Source: Microbispora sp. H11081 (GTDB lineage: Bacteria; Actinomycetota; Actinomycetes; Streptosporangiales; Streptosporangiaceae). From it: a DNA stretch of 56,517 nt. Under the pieces are notes generated by a model. The model was given only the letters and a program-made list of their open reading frames with translations. It made no database searches and was not told where the DNA came from. A program made the translations under genes and the position numbers. Location of the stretch: assembly GCF_012999535.1 (NCBI RefSeq), contig NZ_JABBWV010000023.1, positions 1 through 56,517 on the forward strand, in the 5' to 3' direction. Of this stretch, positions 49,571 to 56,517 are shown one piece after another. Position 1 is the stretch's first letter; every line of letters starts with the position of its first letter.

Positions 49571-50302
49571 TCAGCGTACGGCGGAGAAAGTCTCAGGCCG
49601 GGACAGGATCGAGATCCGGTTCAGCGGCCAGTAGCGCAGGAACGCCCGCCCGATCACGTCGTCCTCGGAGATCGTGCCCTGGTGCCCGTCCTCCATGTTG
49701 GATCGCGAGTCCGCCGAATTGTTCCGGTGGTCGCCCATCAGCCACAGGCGTCCCTTGGGGACCTTGACCTCGAACTCGCGGCCGGAGGGATAGACCCCTG
49801 GGTAGAGGTACTTGTCCTCCTCATCCAGCGGCGTCCCGTTCACCGTGATGCGGCGCTTGGCGTCACAGCACTTCACGCGGTCACCGCCGACGCCGATCAC
49901 CCGCTTGATCGTGTCCTCGCCGTCCCAGCCCTTGAAGACCACGATGTCGCCGCGCTCCACCGGTCCGAGCTTGTACGCCAGCTTGTTGACCGCCACGTAG
50001 TCGTCCACCAGGAGCGTGTTCTGCATCGACTCCGACGGGATGTAGAACGACTGCAGCAGGAACGCGTGGGCCAGCAGGGCGACGGCGACCCCGCCGAGGA
50101 CGTAGAGCAAGGTCTCCAGAAGGCCGGACGCCTTCTTCCTCGCGGGCCGGCCCTTCTCGGCGCCGGTGGTCCGCTCGTCCGTGTTCCCGGCCGGTGCCGC
50201 CGCGTCCGACGGGTCGCCGCTCGCGGCCCTCGCCGGTCCTGCGGTTCCTAAGCGGCTCTCGTCGGGCTTTCCCACGGCGGCCGTCTCCTCCGGCTCTGTC
50301 AC
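49571..50302 (-). CDS. lepB: Signal peptidase I (second tandem copy)
   Basis: 243 residues. A disordered cytoplasmic N-terminus (about 1–58), one membrane helix (about 60–85), then the catalytic Ser in FYIPSESMQNTLL and the catalytic Lys in TIKRVIGVGGDRV; box E is GDHRNNSADSR. Cleaves signal peptides on the outer face. It starts three bases after its paralogue, so the two are co-transcribed. Multiple lepB copies are normal in actinomycetes. Confidence 0.93.
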   Translation of the reverse strand: MTEPEETAAVGKPDESRLGTAGPARAASGDPSDAAAPAGNTDERTTGAEKGRPARKKASGLLETLLYVLGGVAVALLAHAFLLQSFYIPSESMQNTLLVDDYVAVNKLAYKLGPVERGDIVVFKGWDGEDTIKRVIGVGGDRVKCCDAKRRITVNGTPLDEEDKYLYPGVYPSGREFEVKVPKGRLWLMGDHRNNSADSRSNMEDGHQGTISEDDVIGRAFLRYWPLNRISILSRPETFSAVR

Positions 50303-50305
50303 GCG

Positions 50306-51151
50306 CTATCTCCTTGCCAGGCGCCTGCGCAGGGCCACCAGCGGCACGGCCCCGGCGAGGCCCGCGACGAACGGCGCCGCCCCGAGGGCAGCCTGGAGCG
50401 CCGGCTGCGCGAAGGTCTCCGGGATCGACAGGATCGTGGCCCGGTCGAACGGCCAGACGATGACGAACGCGCGGCCGATCACCTTGTCGGCGGGGATGGT
50501 GCCGCCACCCGGGTCACCCATGTGCAGGCGGGAGTCCCAGGAGACCGAACGGTGGTCGCCCATCACCCACAGCCGGTCCGGCGGGACGGTGACCTCGAAC
50601 TCGCGCCCGGACGGCTCGTCCCCGGGATACAGGTACGACTTCTCTTCGAGCGGCACGCCGTTCACGGTGACCCGGCCCTGCGCGTCGCAGCACTTGACCT
50701 TGTCGCCCGGCACGCCGATGACCCGCTTGATGTAGTCCTTCTCGCCCGGTACGACCCCGAACGCGTTGCCGAGCCAGCGCAGCCCCGCCGCGATGGGGTT
50801 GGACGGTTCCTCGAGCTTCACCTCGGGGTCCCAGGAGTCCACCCCGGAGAACACGACGATGTCACCGCGCTCGATGTCGCGCACGTGGTAGACAAGCTTG
50901 TTCACCAGCACCCGGTCGTTGATGAGAAGCGTGTTCTCCATCGACTCGGAGGGGATGTAGAACGCCTGGACCACGAAAGACTTGATCAGCAGGGCCAGAG
51001 CGAGGGCGACCACGATCAGGACGGGCAACTCCCGCCAGAACGAGCCTTTCTTCTTCCCGTCCCCGGCGTTCTGCTTGACGTCTTCGGCGACCACGTCCAC
51101 CCCGTCCTCGGCAGGGCGACGCGTGCCCGGCCCCTGTCCCTCGCTACCCAT
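50306..51151 (-). CDS. lepB: Signal peptidase I (first tandem copy)
   Basis: 281 residues. Cytoplasmic tail, membrane helix (about 35–55), Ser in FYIPSESMENTLL, Lys in YIKRVIGVPGDKV, GDHRSVSWDSR box, and a second C-terminal hydrophobic helix (about 250–272) that the downstream copy lacks. The different topology suggests the two enzymes are not redundant. It follows rplS on the same strand. Confidence 0.93.
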   Translation of the reverse strand: MGSEGQGPGTRRPAEDGVDVVAEDVKQNAGDGKKKGSFWRELPVLIVVALALALLIKSFVVQAFYIPSESMENTLLINDRVLVNKLVYHVRDIERGDIVVFSGVDSWDPEVKLEEPSNPIAAGLRWLGNAFGVVPGEKDYIKRVIGVPGDKVKCCDAQGRVTVNGVPLEEKSYLYPGDEPSGREFEVTVPPDRLWVMGDHRSVSWDSRLHMGDPGGGTIPADKVIGRAFVIVWPFDRATILSIPETFAQPALQAALGAAPFVAGLAGAVPLVALRRRLARR

Positions 51152-51259
51152 CGCTGCTGAGCCTAGATGATGTCCACGACGGCGAGCGCCGGGGACACCG
51201 GATCACCGGCAAAAAGAAAGTGGCCCGCGCCTGGGGCACGGACCACGGTCTTCACGGCC

Positions 51260-51625
51260 TTACTTGGCGACCGGCTGCGCCTCGCGCTTCTCGCGGATGC
51301 GCGCGGCCTTTCCGCGCAGGTCACGCATGTAGTACAGCTTGGCCCTGCGGACGTCGCCGCGGGTGACCACGGTGATCTTCTCGATCACGGGGCTGTGGAC
51401 CGGGAAGGTGCGCTCGACGCCGACGCCGTAGCTGACCTTGCGGACCGTGAACGTCTCACGGATGCCGCCGCCCTGGCGGCGCAGGACGAAGCCCTTGAAC
51501 ACCTGGATGCGGGACCGGTTGCCCTCGACGACGCGGACGTGGACCTCCAGCGTGTCACCCGGGCGGAAGGCCGGTACGTCGCTGCGAAGCGCAGCCTTCT
51601 CGATCTCCTGGATCTGCGTGTGCAT
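51260..51625 (-). CDS. rplS: Large-subunit ribosomal protein L19
   Basis: 121 residues. The core [20 protein letters not shown] and [12 protein letters not shown] segment, then [18 protein letters not shown], are diagnostic. It sits at the 30S/50S interface. ATG at 51625 after GAGGAA; the upstream open frame is not used. It follows trmD in the rpsP–khpA–rimM–trmD–rplS order. Confidence 0.96.
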   Translation of the reverse strand: MHTQIQEIEKAALRSDVPAFRPGDTLEVHVRVVEGNRSRIQVFKGFVLRRQGGGIRETFTVRKVSYGVGVERTFPVHSPVIEKITVVTRGDVRRAKLYYMRDLRGKAARIREKREAQPVAK

Positions 51626-51781
51626 GGCGTCGGTTCCTCGCTGACATGAGCACACGGAGGTCCACCCGGCCGGCCCGGAGGCCCTGCGACGAGGGGGACA
51701 CGCGTGCTTGGCTCGATACGTCTTGTCTGCCGCGCCTGGGACCGGGACCCACCCGGCCATGCCGAAGCAGGCAGCAGCGAT

Positions 51782-52639
51782 TCAGTCTGCCATATGATCC
51801 GGCCCTGGGCGAAACGCAGTGCCGGAACCCGCGGTGGAAGCGCCCTCCTCAAGGCGCTCCTGGGACCGCTCGAACTCCTCGATGACGCGCCTGTCGTGCT
51901 TGTCGAGATCGTCCTGGTCGAACCGGGCGGCCAGTTCCGGCCGCCTGGCCAGCGTGCGCCGCAGGGCCTCGTCGCGCCGCCAGCGGGCGATTCTGCCGTG
52001 ATGGCCCGACAGCAGGACCTCGGGCACCTCGTGTCCCCGCCAGACCGGCGGTTTGGTGTAGACGGGGCCTTCCAGCAGGTTGGCCATGGCGCCGGGCGCG
52101 AAGGAGTCGTCGGCGACGGAGCACGCGTTGCCGAGGACCCCCGGCAGCAGCCTCCCCACGGCCTCGACCATGACCAGCACCGCCGCCTCGCCTCCGGCTA
52201 AGACGTAGTCGCCGATGCTCACCTCGTCGGCGCGCAACCGCTCGCCGTACTCGGCGACGACGCGGGAGTCGATGCCCTCGTACCTGGCCGGGGCGAACAG
52301 CAGCCACGGCTCCCCCGCGTACTCCAGCGCCACTTCCTGCGTGAACGGCCGGCCGCTCGGCGTGGGGACGATCAGCCGGGGCAGCGCGTCCGGCCCGGAG
52401 GCGGCGCGCCCGTCCTCGATCACGGCGTCGAGCGCCTCGCCCCAGACCTCCGGCTTCATCACCATGCCGGGACCCCCGCCGTACGGCGTGTCGTCCACGG
52501 TCTTGTGGACGTCGTGCGTCCAGTCGCGAAGCTGGTGGAGGTGGATGTCGAGGATGCCGCGCTCCCGGGCCTTGCCCATGAGAGACACGTCGAGCGGGGC
52601 GAAGTACTCGGGGAAGATCGAGACGATGTCGACGCGCAT
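51782..52639 (-). CDS. trmD: tRNA (guanine37-N1)-methyltransferase TrmD
   Basis: A 285-residue SPOUT-fold dimeric enzyme making m1G37 in tRNAs reading CNN codons. It has MRVDIVSIFPEYF, DDTPYGGGPGMVMKPE, the knot segment CGRYEG-like ARYEGIDSRV, and SIGDYVLAGGEAAVL. The C-terminal 35 residues extend beyond the usual end. It lies nine bases after rimM. Confidence 0.95.
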   Translation of the reverse strand: MRVDIVSIFPEYFAPLDVSLMGKARERGILDIHLHQLRDWTHDVHKTVDDTPYGGGPGMVMKPEVWGEALDAVIEDGRAASGPDALPRLIVPTPSGRPFTQEVALEYAGEPWLLFAPARYEGIDSRVVAEYGERLRADEVSIGDYVLAGGEAAVLVMVEAVGRLLPGVLGNACSVADDSFAPGAMANLLEGPVYTKPPVWRGHEVPEVLLSGHHGRIARWRRDEALRRTLARRPELAARFDQDDLDKHDRRVIEEFERSQERLEEGASTAGSGTAFRPGPDHMAD

Positions 52640-52648
52640 GTGCGGCCC

Positions 52649-53167
52649 CTACTCCGCCTCTTCGGCGTCGAGCAGGCCGGGCGGCGCGTCGACGACGAGG
52701 ATTCCCTTGCCGAGGTCGACCTCGGGCACGAGCGCCTTGACGAAGGGGACGTACGCCGCGTCACGGGATGGACGGGACACCACGAGCAGGTCCTGACCGT
52801 GGTGGAGTACGTCGCTGACCTCGCCGACCCGCTCCCCCTCGGTGGTGACCACCGTGAGGCCGATCAGTTCGTGGTCGTGGAACTCGTCGGGGTCCTCGAT
52901 CGGCGGCAGATCCGCGGAGTCCACGACGAGCAGCGTGCCGCGCAGCGCCTCCGCGGCCTCCCTGTCCGCCACGCCGGCCAGGGTCAGCAGCAGGATCCCC
53001 TTGTGCCACCGGGCCCGCTCCACGGTCAGCGGACCGGCGGACGCCGGGTCGGTGGCCAGCGCCGACCCGGGAGCGAAGCGCAGATCCGGCTCGTCGGTGC
53101 GCACCTCGACCGTGACCTCGCCCCGCACACCGTGCGGGCGGCCGATCCTGCCCACGACCAACTGCAC
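52649..53167 (-). CDS. rimM: Ribosome maturation factor RimM
   Basis: 172 residues. An N-terminal RimM barrel (VQLVVGRIGRPHGVRGEVTV) and a C-terminal PRC-barrel (HDHELIGLTVVTTEGERVG; VPFVKALVPEVDLGKGILVVDAPPGLL). It binds S19 during 30S assembly. The GTG at 53167 with GGAGG upstream is chosen; the frame stays open to 53287 but runs into a non-conserved stretch. Confidence 0.93.
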   Translation of the reverse strand: MQLVVGRIGRPHGVRGEVTVEVRTDEPDLRFAPGSALATDPASAGPLTVERARWHKGILLLTLAGVADREAAEALRGTLLVVDSADLPPIEDPDEFHDHELIGLTVVTTEGERVGEVSDVLHHGQDLLVVSRPSRDAAYVPFVKALVPEVDLGKGILVVDAPPGLLDAEEAE

Positions 53168-53288
53168 TTGTCGCCTACCTCCGCCACCGCTTCTCCGCGG
53201 TTCCTCCACGGACGGCTCGAACGCCGCCGCCGAACTGTACTGACACAAGAAACCCCTGGAAGCCACCGGTCCGAGGCCGTAAAACACG

Positions 53289-53317
53289 CCGGGGGACCCC
53301 GGTGCGGGGTCCCCCGG
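53289..53317 (-). terminator. Hairpin between khpA and rimM
   Basis: CCGGGGGACCCC (53289–53300) pairs perfectly with GGGGTCCCCCGG (53306–53317) over a five-base loop, 16 bases after the khpA stop. It is a terminator or attenuator inside the rpsP operon. Confidence 0.75.
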
Positions 53318-53332
53318 ACGCGTCAGCTCGGC

Positions 53333-53575
53333 TCAGCGCGCCTCTTCCAGGTCGACCAGGTCGATCCGCACGAACTTGCCGTTGGCCAACGCGTTGACGA
53401 CGGTGCGCAACGCCTTGGCCGTACGGCCGCCGCGGCCGATGACCTTGCCGAGGTCGTCGGGATGAACCCCGACCTCCAGAACGCGCCCGGTGCGGATGCG
53501 CCGGGCGCGGACCCGGACGTCGTCCGGGTGCTCGACGATGCCCTTAACCAGGTGCTCGAGGACTTCCTCGAGCAC
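53333..53575 (-). CDS. khpA: KH-domain RNA-binding protein KhpA
   Basis: 80 residues, a single KH domain with the GXXG loop in KVIGRGGRTAKALR. The protein binds RNA broadly, usually with KhpB. GTG start directly after the rpsP stop. Normal position between rpsP and rimM. Confidence 0.93.
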   Translation of the reverse strand: MLEEVLEHLVKGIVEHPDDVRVRARRIRTGRVLEVGVHPDDLGKVIGRGGRTAKALRTVVNALANGKFVRIDLVDLEEAR

Positions 53576-53576
53576 C

Positions 53577-54032
53577 TCAGGCCTCGCCTTCCGGCTTCTC
53601 CTCCGCGGCCGGGGCCTCGGCGGTCTCTTCGGCCTTCACGGGCTTCTTGGCCTTCTTCGGCGTGGTGGCGGCGGCGCCGGTGTCGCCCGAGAGCGACTCC
53701 TTGGCCGCGGCCTCGTACGCCGCGTGCCGGTCGGGCTTGGGCTCGGCGACCAGCAGCGGCGTGGCGGGGGCGGGCTCGCCCTTGAACTTCTGCCAGTCGC
53801 CGGTCAGCTTGAAGATCTTCAGGACCGGGTCGGTCGGCTGCGCGCCGACGCCCAGCCAGTACTGCACCCGCTCGGAGTTCACCTCGATGCGCGAGGGGTT
53901 CTCCTTCGGGTGGTAGAGGCCGATCTCCTCGATGGCGCGGCCGTCCCGCTTGTTCCGGGCGTCGGCGACGACGATGCGGTACTGCGGGTTGCGGATCATA
54001 CCGAGCCGCTTGAGCTTGATCTTGACTGCCAC
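53577..54032 (-). CDS. rpsP: Small-subunit ribosomal protein S16
   Basis: 151 residues. The S16 core ([51 protein letters not shown]) fills the first about 85 residues. The rest is a Lys/Ala/Glu-rich extension typical of actinobacteria. It is the first gene of the rpsP–khpA–rimM–trmD–rplS run. Confidence 0.96.
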   Translation of the reverse strand: MAVKIKLKRLGMIRNPQYRIVVADARNKRDGRAIEEIGLYHPKENPSRIEVNSERVQYWLGVGAQPTDPVLKIFKLTGDWQKFKGEPAPATPLLVAEPKPDRHAAYEAAAKESLSGDTGAAATTPKKAKKPVKAEETAEAPAAEEKPEGEA

Positions 54033-54274
54033 GGGTGTGGTCTCTCCTGCATTAGAGCGTGGGTGAGCGGTGTCTCATCGAGTGGGGCACGACGGGAGCC
54101 CGCCCGAGGGACAGGCGCGACCTGCGGGGGTGAGAGGGCACCCGCCTGGTCACGATGTTCCAGCCTGACATTCTGCCAGATGATTCCCCATGCTCCGGCA
54201 ACAACGGGTCCGCCGACGCCCTCGATCGGGCACCGATGTGCCCATGTTTCCGGAACGGGCCACCACATCGTCCG

Positions 54275-54300
54275 CCCGCCTGCCGCGAGCGGCAGGCGGG
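54275..54300 (-). terminator. Hairpin terminator of ffh
   Basis: CCCGCCTGCCGC (54275–54286) pairs perfectly with GCGGCAGGCGGG (54289–54300), leaving a very small loop. It lies 30 bases past the ffh stop. The rest of the 297-bp gap to rpsP must hold the rpsP promoter, not assigned. Confidence 0.8.
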
Positions 54301-54329
54301 TCCGGCGCGCGGGCCGGCCGGCGGGTACG

Positions 54330-55874
54330 TCAGTTCTGGCCGGGCAGCTTCAGCTTCGAGGGGTCGAAGCCGGGCGGCAGTTCCAGGCCGGGCGGCAACT
54401 GGCCGCCGCCGAGGTTGCCGAACAGGCCCTTGGGCAGCTTCGGGGCGTCCTGCGACGGCTCGCTCGCGGCCTTGCCGAGCGCGGCCTTGCGCGGGTCGCC
54501 GCTGACGCGACGGCCCTTCTTGGGCTTCTGCGCCTTCTGCTTACGCCCGCCGGGCATACCCGGGATGCCCATGCCCTGGGTCATCCGCTTCATCATCTTC
54601 TGCGCCTCGAAGAAGCGGACCACGAGGTTGTTCACCTCGGTGACCGTGACGCCCGATCCCTTGGCGATGCGCGCCCGCCGCGAGCCGTTGATGACCTTCG
54701 GGTCCTGGCGCTCGCCGGGCGTCATCGAGCGGATGATCGCCGCGATGCGGTCCAGGTCGCGGTCGTCGACCTGGTTGAGCTGGTCGCGCATCTGCCCCAT
54801 GCCCGGCATCATGCCGAGCAGGTTCTTGATGGGCCCCATGCGGCGGACCATCATCATCTGCTCGAGGAAGTCCTCCAGCGTGAAGCCGTCCCCGGAGACG
54901 AGCTTGCCCGCCATCTTGGCGGCTTCCTGCTCGTCGAACGTCTTCTGCGCCTGCTCGATCAGGGTGAGGATGTCACCCATGTCGAGGATCCGGCCCGCCA
55001 TGCGGTCGGGGTGGAAGGCGTCGAAGTCCTCGAGCTTCTCGCCGGTGCTGGCGAACATGATCGGACGGCCGGTGATGTGCCGCACCGACAGGGCGGCGCC
55101 ACCGCGGGCGTCGCCGTCGAGCTTGGTCAGCACCACGCCGTCGAAGCCGACGCCGTCCATGAACGCGCGGGCCGTGCTGACCGCGTCCTGGCCGATCATG
55201 GCGTCGAGGACGAACAGGATCTCGTCGGGGGTGACCGCGTCGCGGATGTCGGCGGCCTGCTTCATCAGCTCCTGGTCGATGCCCAGGCGGCCGGCGGTGT
55301 CGACGATGACCACGTCGTGCTGCTGACGGCGCGCGTGGTCCACGGAGTCGCGGGCCACCTCGACGGGGTCGCCGACGCCGTTGCCCGGCTGCGGGGCGTA
55401 CACCGCCACGCCGGCACGCTCCGCCATGACGGAGAGCTGCTGCACCGCGTTGGGCCGCTGCAGGTCGCAGGCCACGAGCAGCGGGGCGTGCCCCTGGTCG
55501 CGCAGCCACTTGGCGAGCTTGCCTGCCAGGGTCGTCTTACCCGAGCCCTGGAGACCCGCGAGCATGATCACGGTCGGCGGGGTCTTGGCGTGGCGCAGCC
55601 GCCGCGTCTCGCCGCCCAGCACCTCGATGAGCTCGTCGTTGACGATCTTCACGACCTGCTGCGCGGGGTTGAGCGCCTGGGAGACCTCGACGCCGCGGGC
55701 CCGCTCCTTGACCCGGGCCACGAATTCCTTCACGACCGGCAGAGCGACGTCCGCCTCGAGCAGCGCGATGCGGATCTCGCGGCAGGTCGCGTCGATGTCG
55801 GCGTCGGAAAGCCTGCCTTTGGACCGAAGGGAGGAGAAGACCGAAGTCAGCCGGTCGGAAAGCGTCTCGAACAC
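54330..55874 (-). CDS. ffh: Signal recognition particle protein Ffh
   Basis: 514 residues. N domain (about 1–90), GTPase G domain with GLQGSGKTTLAGKLA, DTAGRLGID and TKLDGDARGGAALS, and a methionine-rich M domain (about 325–440, MMMVRRMGPIKNLLGMMPGM) that binds SRP RNA and signal peptides. The Lys-rich, Gly/Pro-rich C-terminal extension (about 455–514) is typical of actinobacteria. It targets nascent membrane proteins to FtsY/SecYEG. Confidence 0.97.
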   Translation of the reverse strand: MFETLSDRLTSVFSSLRSKGRLSDADIDATCREIRIALLEADVALPVVKEFVARVKERARGVEVSQALNPAQQVVKIVNDELIEVLGGETRRLRHAKTPPTVIMLAGLQGSGKTTLAGKLAKWLRDQGHAPLLVACDLQRPNAVQQLSVMAERAGVAVYAPQPGNGVGDPVEVARDSVDHARRQQHDVVIVDTAGRLGIDQELMKQAADIRDAVTPDEILFVLDAMIGQDAVSTARAFMDGVGFDGVVLTKLDGDARGGAALSVRHITGRPIMFASTGEKLEDFDAFHPDRMAGRILDMGDILTLIEQAQKTFDEQEAAKMAGKLVSGDGFTLEDFLEQMMMVRRMGPIKNLLGMMPGMGQMRDQLNQVDDRDLDRIAAIIRSMTPGERQDPKVINGSRRARIAKGSGVTVTEVNNLVVRFFEAQKMMKRMTQGMGIPGMPGGRKQKAQKPKKGRRVSGDPRKAALGKAASEPSQDAPKLPKGLFGNLGGGQLPPGLELPPGFDPSKLKLPGQN

Positions 55875-55996
55875 GTGTTTGGCCAGCCTCGAAGCGAGTG
55901 GACGGGTCGGTGAACAGTCAGTCTCCCCAGACTATCCGCCCGCACGGCTTTCACGCCCGCGCCGCGATGACGAGATCCCGGACGAAGGGGCCGTAT

Positions 55997-56517
55997 TCAC
56001 CGGATCGCGCCTACGCGGGACGTCAGCGCGTGCTCGACGAGCGCGATCAAAGTGCTCTTGACCGATTCCCGGTCCCGCGCGTCGGTGCGGACGATCGGGG
56101 TGTGCGGCGACAGCGTCAGGGCGTCGCGGAGCTCGTCCTCGCTGTGGGTGTACTCCCCGTCGAAGCCGTTGACGCCGATGACGAACGGCAGGCGGGCCTC
56201 CTCGAAATAGTCCACCGCGGGAAAACTGTCGGCCAGCCGCCGGGTGTCGACCAGCACCACCGCACCGATCGCCCCCCGCACCAGGTCATCCCACATGAAC
56301 CAGAACCGATGCTGACCCGGCGTACCGAACAGATACAAAATCAGATCCCGGTCCAGCGACACCCGCCCGAAATCCATCGCCACCGTCGTGGTGGTCTTGT
56401 GCGGCACCAACCCCACATCGTCCACACCCGCCGACGCGTCCGTCATCACCGCCTCGGTCGTCAACGGCACGATCTCGGAAACCGCCCCCACAAAGGTCGT
56501 CTTCCCCACACCGAAGC
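55997..56517 (-). CDS. Conservon-type small GTPase (CvnD-like), 5' end outside window
   Basis: The visible about 173 residues start inside the P-loop (FGVGKTTFVGAVSE) and continue with a G2/G3 region (KTTTTVAMDFGRV; LYLFGTPGQHRFWFMWDD) and VIGVNGFDGE as the G4-like motif. This matches the CvnD GTPases of actinomycete conservons, which act with a sensor-kinase-like CvnA and the small CvnB and CvnC proteins. Those should lie just beyond the right edge. The last codons before 55997 appear complete. Confidence 0.88.
   Translation of the reverse strand, partial: FGVGKTTFVGAVSEIVPLTTEAVMTDASAGVDDVGLVPHKTTTTVAMDFGRVSLDRDLILYLFGTPGQHRFWFMWDDLVRGAIGAVVLVDTRRLADSFPAVDYFEEARLPFVIGVNGFDGEYTHSEDELRDALTLSPHTPIVRTDARDRESVKSTLIALVEHALTSRVGAIR

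Overview
The window is chromosomal DNA of a high-GC actinomycete. The dense GC-rich coding, the abundance of GTG/TTG starts, the gene order ffh–rpsP–khpA–rimM–trmD–rplS–lepB–lepB–rnhB, the block rpsB–tsf–pyrH–frr–cdsA, a conservon-type small GTPase at the right edge and many secreted polysaccharide hydrolases all fit a filamentous actinobacterium. I infer the Streptosporangiales/Streptosporangiaceae, but no rRNA is present to settle it. I see no tRNA, rRNA, transposase, phage gene or CRISPR array.

Left part (1–19.2 kb), accessory. It holds an AI-2E-type transporter, a small unknown protein, a GT-C type membrane glycosyltransferase, a probable 33-residue membrane peptide, and a secreted GH18 chitinase with a palindromic operator-like site. 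A 15-bp minisatellite lies in front of a large AfsR-like (BTAD/NB-ARC/TPR) regulator. A repeat-rich promoter region separates that regulator from an FAD monooxygenase (with a TTA codon) and a small secreted protein. Next come a C-terminally truncated GH18 chitinase, a selenium-binding-protein-56/methanethiol-oxidase gene translationally coupled to a membrane protein, a LeuE-type exporter, a VC0807-like membrane protein, an SDR, a phosphotriesterase-fold protein that has lost most of its metal ligands, and a haloacetate-dehalogenase-like hydrolase.

Middle part (19.3–36.1 kb). A polyamine uptake and catabolism operon (aldehyde dehydrogenase–potA–potD–potB–potC–amine oxidase) is divergent from an Lrp/AsnC regulator. 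It is followed by a 986-residue secreted LamG/GH43 protein, a cyclase and a nitrilase-like amidohydrolase (possibly with a 43-codon coupled leader gene), a two-gene ABC transporter, rlmN and a SUFU-like gene.

Right part (36.2–56.5 kb), core. It contains cdsA, frr, pyrH, tsf and rpsB; a CoA transferase; a plus-strand competence/recombination block yraN–yifB(comM)–dprA–xerC; an M23 peptidase; DUF2469; rnhB; two tandem lepB; rplS, trmD, rimM, khpA, rpsP and ffh; and the partial conservon GTPase. The orientation of the 41.1–48.3 kb block suggests a local inversion relative to the order I recall from other actinomycetes. A recurring feature of the window is short tandem repeats (14–28 bp units) in intergenic or 3'-end positions, plus strong GC-rich hairpins without U-tracts at operon ends.
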